Counted from the first letter of the stretch, positions 7,822-17,200 are shown. The stretch is DNA of 64,000 nucleotides from JAZKFT01 sp040386335 (GCA_040386335.1 JAZKFT010000030.1:1-64000), one strand, 5' to 3'. Translations and numbers: made by a program. Notes: a model not told the origin generated them from the sequence alone.

Positions 7822-8829
7822 TTATTCGAGTATTTGTTTTTGTTGTTCTATTGCTAGTTTAAATGTTTCCACAGTTTCGCCCAAAGACGCTGATGAACGA
7901 CCGCCTGCTGCATTAAAATGCCCGCCACCTTCAAAATAAGTACGGGCGAAAGTGTTTACATCCACATTTCCCTTGCTGCGGAACGACCATTTGCGTTCTT
8001 CATCCCGATCTATTACGCAGGCGGCCATTTTAATGCCCTGGATAGAAAGCGGGTAATTTACGAGGCCCTCTGTATCGCCGGTTTGAATATGGAATCTCAG
8101 GAGGTCATTTTTAGATACCGATATCAGTGCTGTATTGTATTCGTAAAATACTTCCATACGGTTTAGCAATACAAAGCCTGTAAACCGGAGCTTGTTTTCC
8201 AATGAGTTGTCGTAGATATTGTCGTGTATCGGTGTATGTTTCAGCCCTAATTCTTTAAGATGAGCGACCATGGAATGTACCGATGCCGTAGCTGCAGGAA
8301 ACCTGAATGAACCCGTATCGGTCATTAAACCGGTGTAGAGACATTCGGCGGTTTCAATCGAGATTTTATCTGCATGCCCGCTACCGGTAATAAAGTCGTA
8401 CACCATTTCGCAGGTAGAACTTTTTGCCGGGATACTGATGCCATAGGCAAAAACGGCCACCTGCGGCTGTTCGTGGTGATCGATCAGGATTCTTTTACCC
8501 GGAGCTGCTTCGAGCAGCTTTTCCATGTTTTTGGTACGGTGCAGTATATTAAAGTCGAGGCAAAAAATGAAATCTGCGGACTGAATCAAACCGGCCGATT
8601 TTTCCCGGTTCTTTTCAAAATCGATGACAAATTCCCTTCCGGGCATCCAATCGAGGAAGGTAGCCCAGTTGGTAGGAGAGATGAAACTAACGTTGTGGCC
8701 AAACTGTTTAAGAAAATGGAATAAACCCAACGAAGAGCCCATTGCATCACCATCTGGTTTCTGGTGCGTCGTAATTACAATGTTGGCCGGTGTAAGTAAA
8801 AAAGGATAAAATTCTTCAATGGGGTTCAT
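7822..8829 (-). CDS. nrnA: DHH/DHHA1 phosphoesterase, bifunctional oligoribonuclease/PAP phosphatase (NrnA-like)
   Basis: A 335-aa protein. The ATG at 8829 is preferred to the in-frame TTG at 8841. Motifs of the DHH family are visible: TTHQKPDGDAMGSS (motif I), FCLDFN (II), ILIDHHEQP (III), TGLMTDTGSFRF (IV). A C-terminal DHHA1 domain ends in GGGHFNAAGG. Homologues degrade short oligoribonucleotides to mononucleotides and hydrolyse pAp to AMP in the cytoplasm. It precedes the FKBP gene by 1 bp. A TAnnTTTG-like element overlaps the region just upstream, implying a very short leader. Confidence 0.88.
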   Translation of the reverse strand: MNPIEEFYPFLLTPANIVITTHQKPDGDAMGSSLGLFHFLKQFGHNVSFISPTNWATFLDWMPGREFVIDFEKNREKSAGLIQSADFIFCLDFNILHRTKNMEKLLEAAPGKRILIDHHEQPQVAVFAYGISIPAKSSTCEMVYDFITGSGHADKISIETAECLYTGLMTDTGSFRFPAATASVHSMVAHLKELGLKHTPIHDNIYDNSLENKLRFTGFVLLNRMEVFYEYNTALISVSKNDLLRFHIQTGDTEGLVNYPLSIQGIKMAACVIDRDEERKWSFRSKGNVDVNTFARTYFEGGGHFNAAGGRSSASLGETVETFKLAIEQQKQILE

Positions 8830-8838
8830 AAACGGGTG

Positions 8839-8870
8839 CAAAAGTCATGCACTGCGGCTACTTTGGCAAA
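8839..8870 (-). promoter_or_regulatory. Putative promoter of nrnA-FKBP operon
   Basis: On the minus strand TTTG (8867-8870) and GACTTTTG (8839-8846) are about 20 nt apart. This is close to the Bacteroidota TTTG-N19-TAnnTTTG pattern, although the TA is not kept. Transcription would start only a few bases before the ATG at 8829. Confidence 0.35.
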
Positions 8871-8888
8871 TAAAGTTTTCCAGCGGGG

Positions 8889-9050
8889 AATACAGTTGGC
8901 ATTTGGTCGGTTGGCAAAGCTAGTTGGCAGTTAGGCAGTTGGCAGTTTGCAATCCAGTTGGCAGTTGGTCAGTTGGCAGTTTGCAATCCAGTTGGCAGAT
9001 GGTCAGTTGGCAGTTGGCAATCCAGTTGGCAGTTAGCAATCCGGTTCGCA
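8889..9050. repeat. CAGTTGGC word-repeat block with 34-bp higher-order unit
   Basis: Degenerate tandem copies of CAGTTGGCAGTTGG fill this gap. Within it a higher-order unit starting CAATCCAGTTGGCAG begins at 8950, 8984 and 9018, exactly 34 bp apart, with a truncated fourth start at 9037. There is no ORF and no unique spacer, so it is not a CRISPR array. The rest of the gap to 9236 holds the element at 9089-9180 and another word-repeat fragment just before the GNAT stop. Confidence 0.75.
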
Positions 9051-9088
9051 GATCACATTAAATTGGTAGACGAGACATCGCCAGAACT

Positions 9089-9180
9089 GAAATTGGCGTA
9101 GCGGCACCGCGTCATTATTCCCCGCTGGCGGGGACAGGTTTTGCCGGCACGGCAAAAGCAGGGGTGGTAGCGGCGGCGGA
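9089..9180 (+). repeat. Dispersed hairpin-rich element, copy 1
   Basis: About 90 bp beginning GAAATTGGCG. It contains the hairpins CCCCGCTGGCGGGG (9120-9133) and TTGCCGGCACGGCAA, and ends in a CGGCGG run. A near-identical copy lies in inverted orientation at 11308-11394. An uninterrupted identical block of about 44 nt covers the CCCCGC palindrome. Confidence 0.75.
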
Positions 9181-9235
9181 CAGACGATTGATGCTACTTA
9201 ATGGGCATCTTGCCAATCGCCTGACTGCCAACTAC

Positions 9236-9844
9236 TCATCTTTTGATTTTTGTCAACAGCAGTTCCTTCACCTCTCCATACCACTCTTCTTTCAATATAG
9301 AAAGCACAATCGAATCCCTCCGGCCCGGCTGGCCGGCTGGTTTAGGCATATTGCTCCGAAGAATGCCATCCACTTTACAGCCGATGGATTTCATTGCGGC
9401 GATGGACCGGGCATTTTCGTTATCCGCCCGAAACTCTACCCTTTCCATCTGGAGGGTTTCAAAGGCGTATTGCAGCAATAAAAACTTGCAATGTTTGTTG
9501 AGCCCCGTACCCTGGAACGCTTTGCCATACCAGGTAAAGCCAAGTTGCAATACTTTATTCTCAGGCTGGATATCGTAAAACCGGGTGCTGCCGGCATAGG
9601 TATTTTTCTTTTTGTCAAACACAATGAAAGGGAATGAATGGCCTGCATCCCGGCCATCCGTGGCTCCTTTTATATAATTCCTCATGCCATTTTCTGTCGC
9701 GCCGCTTAAAAGAGAATAGTACCAGGTATCCGGTTCATGAATGGCAAACGGGAGAAGATGCTCCAGGTCGCTGGTCTGTAATGCTCTTAGCAAAACAGCC
9801 TCATCTTCCAGCACAATATCAACAGGAATTAATGATTTGGTCAT
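9236..9844 (-). CDS. GNAT-family N-acetyltransferase (RimJ/RimL type)
   Basis: A 202-aa acetyltransferase. It has the acceptor-side start VLLRALQTSDLEHLLPF, the central strand YAGSTRFYDIQPENKVLQLGFTWYG, a pyrophosphate-binding region (GKAFQGTGLNKHCKFLLLQYAFE, replacing the usual Q/RxxGxG/A) and the late VEFRADNENARSIAAMKSIGCKVDGILRS helix-strand pair typical of RimJ/RimL relatives. Substrate unknown: a protein N-terminus, a small metabolite or an antibiotic are all possible. It lies between inverted copies of a dispersed element and upstream of nothing obviously related. Confidence 0.82.
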   Translation of the reverse strand: MTKSLIPVDIVLEDEAVLLRALQTSDLEHLLPFAIHEPDTWYYSLLSGATENGMRNYIKGATDGRDAGHSFPFIVFDKKKNTYAGSTRFYDIQPENKVLQLGFTWYGKAFQGTGLNKHCKFLLLQYAFETLQMERVEFRADNENARSIAAMKSIGCKVDGILRSNMPKPAGQPGRRDSIVLSILKEEWYGEVKELLLTKIKR

Positions 9845-9910
9845 GTTGTTTCAGTTCGGGGTAAAAATGGCCTGTAAATTTGAAAATTAAACAGCTGGAA
9901 GATTTACCGT

Positions 9911-11149
9911 TTAAAAAAGTTCTTTCAATGATTTCCGGGAGGGCATCTTTATCCAGTCGCGTAGTTTGATCTTTTCGACCTGGAGGAACAAGATCAGTGA
10001 CATCGCAAATACTGCCCCATAGCTCAGAACCAGCATAATGGCCACCATCGGCATCGTGAGAGGGATGCCAATCATTTTGGCAGCAGCGTATCCCAGTATC
10101 GTAATGCAAAGCCCGGCCATGGCCGGAAAATTATTAATGGCAAACCGCCCCGTACCAGAAAAAAAATAAGAAAAAACAATATAGCAGCTCCATAAAAAAA
10201 TTCCCGGAGCCAGCAGGCGGATCGGTTGCTGCACCTCTTCGAAACCATCGCCGAAAACAAATGTATAAACGGCCGGCGGTAACAGTGCCAGCACAATTAA
10301 TGCCGCCAACATCAGCCAGGCGCTGGTCCAAAAGCATTGATGGGTGAGTTTGATTTGTTCGGGCCGGCTTTTTTCATGTACGATCCGGCTGTATTGTACC
10401 GTACCAATGCTCGAATTAAGCAGCAATGTGGCTTCGCATAATGAAACGGCATTGGAATAAATGCCCAATTCGGCCCCGGAAAGCACCATGTAGCCGATGC
10501 GTGTGTTCACCAATTGCATCAGCGTGCCCGCCTGGTTGGCGATACCTGTTTTGAAACCAGCTTTCACCAGCACGGGCCAGGGTGCTTTTTCTTTTGTTTC
10601 AGGTATTTTAAACACGGTGACCAGTCCTATAATAAAGGTAAGACCCCAGGCAGCCGACAGGGCAATAAGGTAATGAATAGGTGTGGCGGCCACATAATTG
10701 AAACAGAAAAAAACTGCCGTAACAGATAGTACGGCCTGCAGAATATTGAACAGGTTAAACATGGGCAGCTTTTCCTTGCCCAGCGCTATTAACTGGTGCA
10801 TGGTGGTTGCGGCGTTCAGCCAGTTGAGTAACAATATCCAGATCAGTTCCTGCCCGTTGATCTTCTGAAGCCAGTAAAAAATGGCACCCACCAGGATACT
10901 GGCGGGAATGCTCCAGGCATAAAAAATATAGAGCAACTGCCGGTAAGAAAATTTAGACAGCAGAAATACAACGGTAGCGCCACTGATACATTCGCAAAGG
11001 ATCAGGGCTGTTGAAAAAATTACCAGGTACAGGCTGCACAATCCTTTGCCATCGGGGCCCAACACCCGCGACAGCAAAACGATAATCGCAAAGTTGATGA
11101 CGGCCACCAGGACTTTGCTGCCAAATGTGATACCTGCGTTTTTGAACAT
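9911..11149 (-). CDS. Wzx-like polysaccharide flippase (MATE/MOP superfamily)
   Basis: A 412-aa, very hydrophobic protein with about 12 predicted membrane helices. The start, MFKNAGITFGSKVLVAVINFAIIVLLSRVLGPDGKG, is the usual opening of Wzx/RfbX-type oligosaccharide translocases; the length suits the family. Predicted role: flipping lipid-linked oligosaccharide across the inner membrane. It is not beside other polysaccharide genes, although a capsule pair lies about 3 kb away. The upstream flank is CAGTTGGC word-repeat DNA with a weak TATCTTCG promoter-like sequence immediately before the start. Confidence 0.8.
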   Translation of the reverse strand: MFKNAGITFGSKVLVAVINFAIIVLLSRVLGPDGKGLCSLYLVIFSTALILCECISGATVVFLLSKFSYRQLLYIFYAWSIPASILVGAIFYWLQKINGQELIWILLLNWLNAATTMHQLIALGKEKLPMFNLFNILQAVLSVTAVFFCFNYVAATPIHYLIALSAAWGLTFIIGLVTVFKIPETKEKAPWPVLVKAGFKTGIANQAGTLMQLVNTRIGYMVLSGAELGIYSNAVSLCEATLLLNSSIGTVQYSRIVHEKSRPEQIKLTHQCFWTSAWLMLAALIVLALLPPAVYTFVFGDGFEEVQQPIRLLAPGIFLWSCYIVFSYFFSGTGRFAINNFPAMAGLCITILGYAAAKMIGIPLTMPMVAIMLVLSYGAVFAMSLILFLQVEKIKLRDWIKMPSRKSLKELF

Positions 11150-11159
11150 GGCGGCGAAG

Positions 11160-11215
11160 ATAGGTCAGTTGGCAGTTGGGCAGTTGGCAGTTGATCAGTT
11201 GGCAGTTGGCAAGCA
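11160..11215. repeat. CAGTTGGC word-repeat block upstream of the flippase
   Basis: Tandem variants of CAGTTGGCAGTTGGGCAG sit immediately upstream of the flippase start, in the promoter region. The same word family appears in the opposite orientation at 11498-11625. Confidence 0.7.
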
Positions 11216-11307
11216 TACTAATAGATGTTGTAGAGGTAAACGCCTGGTATTTGACAAGGAAATGATGATCCCGGCATCATCGGCAAATGCAAGCATGTGT
11301 CTTTCAG

Positions 11308-11394
11308 CCGCCGCAACCCACCCCTGCTTTTGCCTGCGGCAAAACCTGTCCCCGCCAGCGGGGAATAATGACGCGGTGCCTCTGCGCCAATTTC
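11308..11394 (-). repeat. Dispersed hairpin-rich element, copy 2 (inverted)
   Basis: Reverse complement of the element at 9089-9180, with a few substitutions and a small indel in the TTGCCG-CAGGCAA hairpin. With copy 1 it encloses the GNAT and flippase genes. It lies in a 515-bp gene-free gap (11150-11664) that otherwise holds only word repeats and about 90 bp without features (11216-11307). Confidence 0.75.
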
Positions 11395-11497
11395 GGGCTT
11401 GCTGAATTACGGTTTGCCCAATCAATGTTAAGCTTATCAAACGGCTGTAGAATGTAGCAACCTGGATGATACAATTATCTAACCCTCGACTGTATCG

Positions 11498-11625
11498 CCA
11501 ACTGCCCAACCGAGAACTGGTTTGCCAACTGCCAACTGATCAACTGCGAAATGGTTTGCCAACTGCCAACTGAAAAACTGCCAACTGGTTTGCCAACTGC
11601 TAACTGACCAACTGCCAACTAAAAC
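11498..11625. repeat. CAACTGCC word-repeat block upstream of psuK
   Basis: Tandem, degenerate CCAACTGCCAACTG words (the complement of CAGTTGGC), interspersed with AAATGGTTTG and AAAAACTG. The block ends about 40 bp before the psuK start and is inverted relative to the block at 11160-11215. Confidence 0.75.
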
Positions 11626-11664
11626 TGTGATGGCATTTTGCTCCAAACCTGTTATTTTTAGCGG

Positions 11665-12591
11665 ATGTCAAAGCATGTTGTATGTATTGGAGCGGCGTTG
11701 GTAGATGAATTGTACTTTGCTGCCAAGGTTATTTTGCACGCCACTACCAACGATGCTGTTATAGAACAAACGGCAGGAGGTGTTAGCAGGAATATTGCGC
11801 ATCAGTTGGCATTGCTGGGTGTTCCGGTACAATTGATTTGTGTTTTGGGAAATGACGATGCGGGCAACTTTCTGCGCAAAACCAGCGAATCGGCCGGCAT
11901 TCAGTTGAGTGGCGCCATATCTACAAAGGCTACCGGTAAATACACGGGTATCATTAATAAGGATGGGTCGCTTTTTACAGCTTTTATCACCAATGCATCG
12001 GAACATCTCATCACCCCTGCACATTTACAACAGCAGGAGGCCATGCTTTCGTCCGCTTCTTTTATTTTGATGGATACCAATATTCCGGTGGACAGTATTC
12101 AGTGGCTCGTAGATTTTAGTGAGCGTACCGGTGTGCCATTAATTATAGAACCAGTTTCGGTGTACCCTGCAAAAAAGTTAGCAGACATTGATCTTGAGGG
12201 CGTTTTTTTAATTACACCCAATGAAGATGAACTGCCGGTCTTTTGTAGTGCTTCCTGCTCCGATACCCAAAGCATGATTGCGGAGTTACAGCAACGTGGC
12301 GTTCAAAATGTTTGGTTGCACCAGGGCGCCCTCGGTTCAGCTTATTACACTGAAACAGGCAACTACCATTTGGCAGCGCCCACAGTGGAAATTGCGGATT
12401 GCACAGGCGCCGGTGATGCATCTGTTTCCGGCTGGATATTAGGAAAATGGTTGGGCAAAGACGACCAACAATGTTTACAAATCGCCCATTGCCTGGCGGC
12501 AAAAATATTACAGGTAAAAGGGGCGATTGCCCCCGATATTACACAGGAACAATTATTAGCAAGCGTATCTAAATATTACCCCGCACCATGA
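11665..12591 (+). CDS. psuK: PfkB-family kinase, pseudouridine kinase
   Basis: A 308-aa ribokinase-like protein. The N-terminal VCIGAALVDE strand, GGVSRNIAHQLALLG (nucleoside-side signature) and DCTGAGDASVSGW (PfkB signature 2, catalytic Asp251) are visible. PfkB kinases are hard to tell apart, but this gene overlaps the next by 4 bp (ATGA) and that partner is pseudouridine-5'-phosphate glycosidase, so pseudouridine kinase is the natural assignment. Together they convert pseudouridine to uracil and ribose 5-phosphate. It is cytosolic. No transporter gene is adjacent. Confidence 0.88.
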   Translation: MSKHVVCIGAALVDELYFAAKVILHATTNDAVIEQTAGGVSRNIAHQLALLGVPVQLICVLGNDDAGNFLRKTSESAGIQLSGAISTKATGKYTGIINKDGSLFTAFITNASEHLITPAHLQQQEAMLSSASFILMDTNIPVDSIQWLVDFSERTGVPLIIEPVSVYPAKKLADIDLEGVFLITPNEDELPVFCSASCSDTQSMIAELQQRGVQNVWLHQGALGSAYYTETGNYHLAAPTVEIADCTGAGDASVSGWILGKWLGKDDQQCLQIAHCLAAKILQVKGAIAPDITQEQLLASVSKYYPAP

Positions 12592-13505
12592 ACCAATTTT
12601 TACAAATACACCCGGAGGTACAGCAGGCAGTAGCTGCAGGAAAGCCGGTGGTAGCACTGGAATCAACCATTATTTCTCATGGTATGCCCTGGCCGCAAAA
12701 TGTTGAAACAGCATTGGCTGTAGAAGAAACAGTGCGTGCTAACGGTGCTGTACCTGCGACCATTGCCATTTTTAACGGGCAGTGCCACGTGGGTTTAAGT
12801 GAAGAGCAATTGAAATACTTTGGCAAGGAAAAAGATGTGTGGAAAGTGAGCCTGCGCGACATGCCATTTGTGCTCAGTAAAAAAATGTATGGCGCTACCA
12901 CCGTAGCAGCCACGATGCGTATTGCATCGCTGGCCGGTATCAAAATTTTTGTTACGGGTGGCATCGGTGGTGTTCACCGGGGAGCCTCGGCTAGTATGGA
13001 TATATCTGCTGATTTGGATGAGATGGCTTGCACTTCCGTGGCGGTGGTATCTGCGGGTATTAAGTCTATATTGGATATCGGTCTTACACTGGAATACCTG
13101 GAAACCAAAGGCGTGCCGGTGGTAACTCTTGGACAGGACGAGCTACCCGGTTTTTATTCGCGGCAAAGCGGTTTTGCATCTCCGCTCAGGTTGGACACTC
13201 CGGCTGAAATTGCGCAGTTGCTGAAAACCAAATGGGAGATGGGTTTGGCTGGTTCAGTATTAATTGCCAACCCTGTTCCGGATCACCAGCAGATAGAACA
13301 AAGTGAAATAGAAGTATATATTCAACAGGCTTTAAAAGCGGCTAATGAACAAAAAGTATCGGGTAAAAACATTACCCCATTTTTGCTGAAATGGATCGCC
13401 GGTCATACCCACGGTGAAAGCCTGGAAGCCAATATTGCTTTGATCAAACACAATGCGAAAGTGGGGGCGGAGATAGCGGTGGCTTTTTCAGCGAGTAGTA
13501 GGTAG
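12588..13505 (+). CDS. psuG: Pseudouridine-5'-phosphate glycosidase
   Basis: A 305-aa protein that matches the PsuG family along its length: ALESTIISHGMPWPQN (with Glu25), VSLRDMPFVLSKKMYGATTVAATM, FVTGGIGGVHRGA, SADLDE, VSAGIKSILD (Lys159, the expected Schiff-base lysine) and SVLIANPVP. It cleaves the C-C glycosidic bond of pseudouridine 5'-phosphate reversibly. It overlaps psuK by 4 bp. The last codons (SASSR-stop) are written by the AGTAGTAGGTAG word repeat that continues into the intergenic region, so the C-terminus may have been shaped by repeat insertion. Confidence 0.95.
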   Translation: MNQFLQIHPEVQQAVAAGKPVVALESTIISHGMPWPQNVETALAVEETVRANGAVPATIAIFNGQCHVGLSEEQLKYFGKEKDVWKVSLRDMPFVLSKKMYGATTVAATMRIASLAGIKIFVTGGIGGVHRGASASMDISADLDEMACTSVAVVSAGIKSILDIGLTLEYLETKGVPVVTLGQDELPGFYSRQSGFASPLRLDTPAEIAQLLKTKWEMGLAGSVLIANPVPDHQQIEQSEIEVYIQQALKAANEQKVSGKNITPFLLKWIAGHTHGESLEANIALIKHNAKVGAEIAVAFSASSR

Positions 13506-13523
13506 TGAGTGGCTAGTCAGTTG
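13491..13523. repeat. AGTAG/GTGAGT word repeat overlapping the psuG stop
   Basis: GCGAGTAGTAGGTAGTGAG belongs to the same word family as 3825-3993, followed by a CAGTTGCC word. It includes the psuG stop codon at 13503-13505. Confidence 0.55.
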
Positions 13524-13564
13524 CCAAATTTTTGTGACGGAGATTTCGAATGGTGATGTTCGTG

Positions 13565-13978
13565 CTATTTTTCTTTTAGAAAGTTCGAAATGGTTACTAT
13601 CTCAGTTTCTCCAAATTTTGTCATATCTAACAAGTCTTTATCACCTGTTAATAAATAGTCTGCGTTTCCGTCAATTGAAAGTGAGAGCAAAAAATTGTCT
13701 TTGGGGTCCCTGCAGACATCTATTTGAGTTTGCACCTTAACGAAGTCAGCATACTCGTCAATGGTCTCGAGTATTTGTTCGACATCAGCATGTGAAAAGA
13801 AACGTCTGAATTTTGGCCTTCTTGCAACTTCTAAAAATTCATCAAGTAGTTCCTGGCTAAAAACCAGGATACCATTTCCCGAAAATATTATTTCGTCGAG
13901 CTTTGTAAAATCTTTGGTTACAAGAAAACTGATCCAAAGATTGGTATCAATAATAATTCGGCTTACTTTATTTCGCAT
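13565..13978 (-). CDS. PIN-domain toxin, putative toxin-antitoxin component
   Basis: A 137-aa PIN-domain protein. Acidic residues expected to bind Mg2+ appear in IIIDTNLWISFL (Asp11), SQELLDEFLEV, CRDPKDNFLLSL and ADYLLTGDKDLL. This layout matches the PIN-family putative toxins (VapC/PilT-like RNases). It overlaps the upstream small gene by 11 bp on the same strand, as in type II modules. The target RNA cannot be read from the sequence. Its 3' end faces psuG convergently. Confidence 0.85.
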   Translation of the reverse strand: MRNKVSRIIIDTNLWISFLVTKDFTKLDEIIFSGNGILVFSQELLDEFLEVARRPKFRRFFSHADVEQILETIDEYADFVKVQTQIDVCRDPKDNFLLSLSIDGNADYLLTGDKDLLDMTKFGETEIVTISNFLKEK

Positions 13979-14180
13979 AACGTTTCGCCCTTACCAACTC
14001 AACTTCCTTTGTTATCTCATCAAGTGTTGGTGCAGATTTAGCTTTTGAACGTAATTTTTTCAAAACAGTCGCAAAGCCATTTTTAGAACTGTCTTGTATG
14101 GCAATGAGATTTAGATCCGCCAAATCCTTTAAAAGCCGGGCAGCCTTTGGATTCAATATGTCAATTCGCATGCTTGTCAT
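13968..14180 (-). CDS. Putative antitoxin of the PIN-domain module
   Basis: A 70-aa protein with a helical, charged C-terminal half (LKKLRSKAKSAPTLDEITKEVELVRAKRYAK), typical of the toxin-wrapping tail of VapB-like partners. The N-terminal part (MRIDILNPKAARLLKDLADLNLIAI) resembles short antitoxins of PIN pairs in Bacteroidota and cyanobacteria. It precedes the toxin with an 11-bp overlap. The start could be the internal Met4. No clear DNA-binding fold is recognisable, so the regulatory mode is unknown. Confidence 0.75.
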   Translation of the reverse strand: MTSMRIDILNPKAARLLKDLADLNLIAIQDSSKNGFATVLKKLRSKAKSAPTLDEITKEVELVRAKRYAK

Positions 14181-14221
14181 TCGCCAAATTTAAAGAAAAG
14201 GATTGAATGTTTGATTTTCTG

Positions 14222-14273
14222 GTCAACCGTCGACCGTCAACTGTCCATCGTCAACAGTTCACTGTCGACTGAA
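14222..14273. repeat. CGTCAACTGTC / GTCGAC word repeat
   Basis: Degenerate words GTCAACCGTCGACCGTCAAC and CATCGTCAACAGTTCACTG run up to the stop codon of the hybrid sensor gene. This word family is distinct from the others in the window. Confidence 0.6.
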
Positions 14274-14275
14274 CT

Positions 14276-17200
14276 TCACTTCGCCAGATCCTTCAAAAAC
14301 TGCGAAGGTGTTTTGCCAAATTCCTTTTTAAAAGCCTTGGTAAAATAGGATTGGGTTTGGATACCCACGCTGTACATCACTTCGCTAAGAGATACATCTT
14401 CGTGGGTCATAATTTGAACAGCCTTTTTAAAACGTACAGTTCTTATAAATTCCCCGATCGATTGGCCGGTGAGTTTCTTAATTTTTTGGTAGAGGCTGGT
14501 TTTGCTCATCCCAATCCTGGTGCAGATATAATCCACATCCATGTCGGGGTTGGTAAGCTGGGCCTCGATTATTGTAATCAGTTCATCAAGGAATGCCTTG
14601 TCTTTGGTGGAGTGGACCAGGTCCTTTGCGTCGGCGTGCTGATCCGTAAAATAGTGGTCTTTCAACTTCTGCTTTTGTTGTAGGGTATTTCGCAGCGTCA
14701 GGTTCAGCAGCTCCATGCTCAGCGGTTTGGAAAAGTAAAAATCCGCACCCGAAGCCGTGCCTTCAATCCTCGATTCCAGCGCATCTTTGGCGGTCAGCAT
14801 CACAAACGGTATATGGCTGGTTTCAATATCTTCTTTGATTCTTTTGCAAAATTCAATCCCATCCATGCCAGGCATCATTACATCGCTGATGATGATATCA
14901 GGATAATGTTCTTTGGCCATCGCAATGCCTTCAAAACCATCGGCGGCTTCAATAATTTGGTATTGGTGTTGCAGGCTTTCTTTTAAAAAGGTTCTCAGTT
15001 CTTTGTTATCATCCACGATAAGGACATGTGGCCTGCCCACAGTTTCCGTCTCCGGGATTTCCGTTTCTACGTCTTCCGTGGCCGTCGTGTCAAGATGTTC
15101 GTATTTGGCGTGAATGCTTTCCAGTCTTGCGCCACCTTCCGGATGGCTTTTTACCCATTTTTCCTCTTTGGTATAATCTTCTTTATGAACCGGTATTGCT
15201 ATGATGATTTCGGTTCCTTTTTCCCTTTCACTATATACATAAATATCGCCTTTATGAAGGGTGGCCAGGCTTTTTACGAAGGCCAGCCCAATGCCGGAAC
15301 CCAGGTGCGTTTCAGTTATTTTATAGTAGCGCTCAAATAAATGCACGATCGATTCTTTGGAGATACCGATACCCGTATCAGCCACGCGGAGGTAGATGGT
15401 TTTTTTTGCCTGGTATCCATTTTTGAGCACCAGCTCGTTGGCAAAATTCGGTTTGAAGTGCTCCATCGTATCCAATACTTCCACGACGATCGTTGCCTTA
15501 TCTCCTGAGTATTTAAATGCGTTGCTCAACAGGTTGATCACAATTTTTTCTAATACCTGCCGGTCGAACCAGGGATCATTAATGGCTTCTGAAACCGCTA
15601 CCGAAAACTGTATCTTCCGCTGCAGGGCCAGTTCGCTGAACTCCTCCGAAATTTCCTGTAAAAACAACTGAAGATTGCCCGGCATCACGTGCAGTTTTAA
15701 TACACCCGATTCAGCTTTTCTGAAATCCATCAGTTCGTTGATCAGGTTCATGAGCCGGTTGGCATTTCGGTACATCACCTGGTAATAATGGGTAAAGCCC
15801 GATTGCGGATCTTCTTTTTGAAGCTGCTCCAGCGGCCCCAGTATCAGCGACAACGGCGTGCGGAATTCATGCGAAATATTGGTAAAAAACTGCAGCTGCA
15901 CCTGGTGGATCTCATCCTTCTTTTCCTCTTCCAGCTTTTGCCTTTCCAGTCTTCTTTTAAAACGGTAAAACCAAACCAGGCCGCTAATAATAATAATGGC
16001 AGCCAGCGTGCGAAACCACCAGGTATTCCAAAAAGGCGGCCGGATAGTCACTTTTATCGCGGCTCCTTTTTCGTTCCAGATACCATCGTTGTTAGAAGCT
16101 TTTACCCTGAATGTATAATGCCCGGGCGCCACATTGGTATAACTGGCCTTTCGGTCACTGCCGGCATCATTCCAGTCTTTATCCCATGGTTCCAGTTTGT
16201 AGGCATATTGATTGTTTTCAAGAGCGGTATAGTTTAAGGCAGCAAAGCCGAATGAAAATGTGGATTGCTGGTATGATAAATTGATTTCGTTGCTAAGGCT
16301 AATATCGTTTTCCAGCAGCCCGTCCTCTGCGCCTGGTTGTACCTTTTTATTGAACAGGTTGAAGTCGGTAATGTAAACCGGCGGGATAAAACTGTTGGTC
16401 TTAATATTCTCGGGGTAAAAAGCATTGAAGCCATTTACGCCGCCGAAAAACATTTGGCCGTCCCGCGTTTTCAAATAAGCATTTGCTTCAAACTCAAGCC
16501 CCTGCAGCCCATCCGCAGGATTGTATTTTTTAAAGGAAAAGCTTTGTGGATTAAAACGTGTAAGGCCCCCGGAAGTGCTGATCCAGAAATTGCCCTGGTC
16601 GTCTTCGGCGATACCTTTAATAAATGCAGTGTTCAAACTGGCGACATCCGTAAACAGGTTAAACTGGTTTTTGGCCGAATCAAAAAGGTATAAGCCGTTT
16701 TGACCGATCCACAACCGGTTTTTACTGTCAAAGAAGATCACCCGCAGGTCGGGCATTTTTTCCGCGGTATTAAAGTAATGCGTGCATTTGCCGGTGGCTG
16801 CGTTGTAGCAATTCAAACCGCCGTCGTCGGTGCCCAACCATAAATTTCCCTGCCTGTCCTCACTGATCGACACTATATTATTACCCTGTATCCGGTTGGC
16901 CATATCGCCGCCTACCCTGGAGAAGGTTTTTGTTTTTTTATCGAAGCGGTTAAGGCCGCCATAATAGGTAGCGACCCACAGGTTCTTTTTACTGTCTTCA
17001 AAAACCTTTTGCACATAATTGGAGCTGATGGCATTTGGATTGGATGGACTGTGTAAGTAGCGGGTAAATTTACCCGTACCACGGTTATACACGCTCACGC
17101 CGCCGCCCCAGGTGGCAATCCAAAGATTGCCTTCGCTGTCTTCTGTTACAACCAGAACCTCATTGGAAGACAAGCTGTTTGCATCAAATGCGCTGTATTT

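Noticed and set aside
8889..9050. CRISPR-like direct repeat array
   Set aside because: The 34-bp units are contiguous with no unique spacers, and the units themselves consist of shorter degenerate words. No cas gene is nearby.
11195..11509. Minus-strand ORF of 104 aa in the gap upstream of psuK
   Set aside because: It runs through the dispersed hairpin element and word repeats, and no protein family is recognisable.
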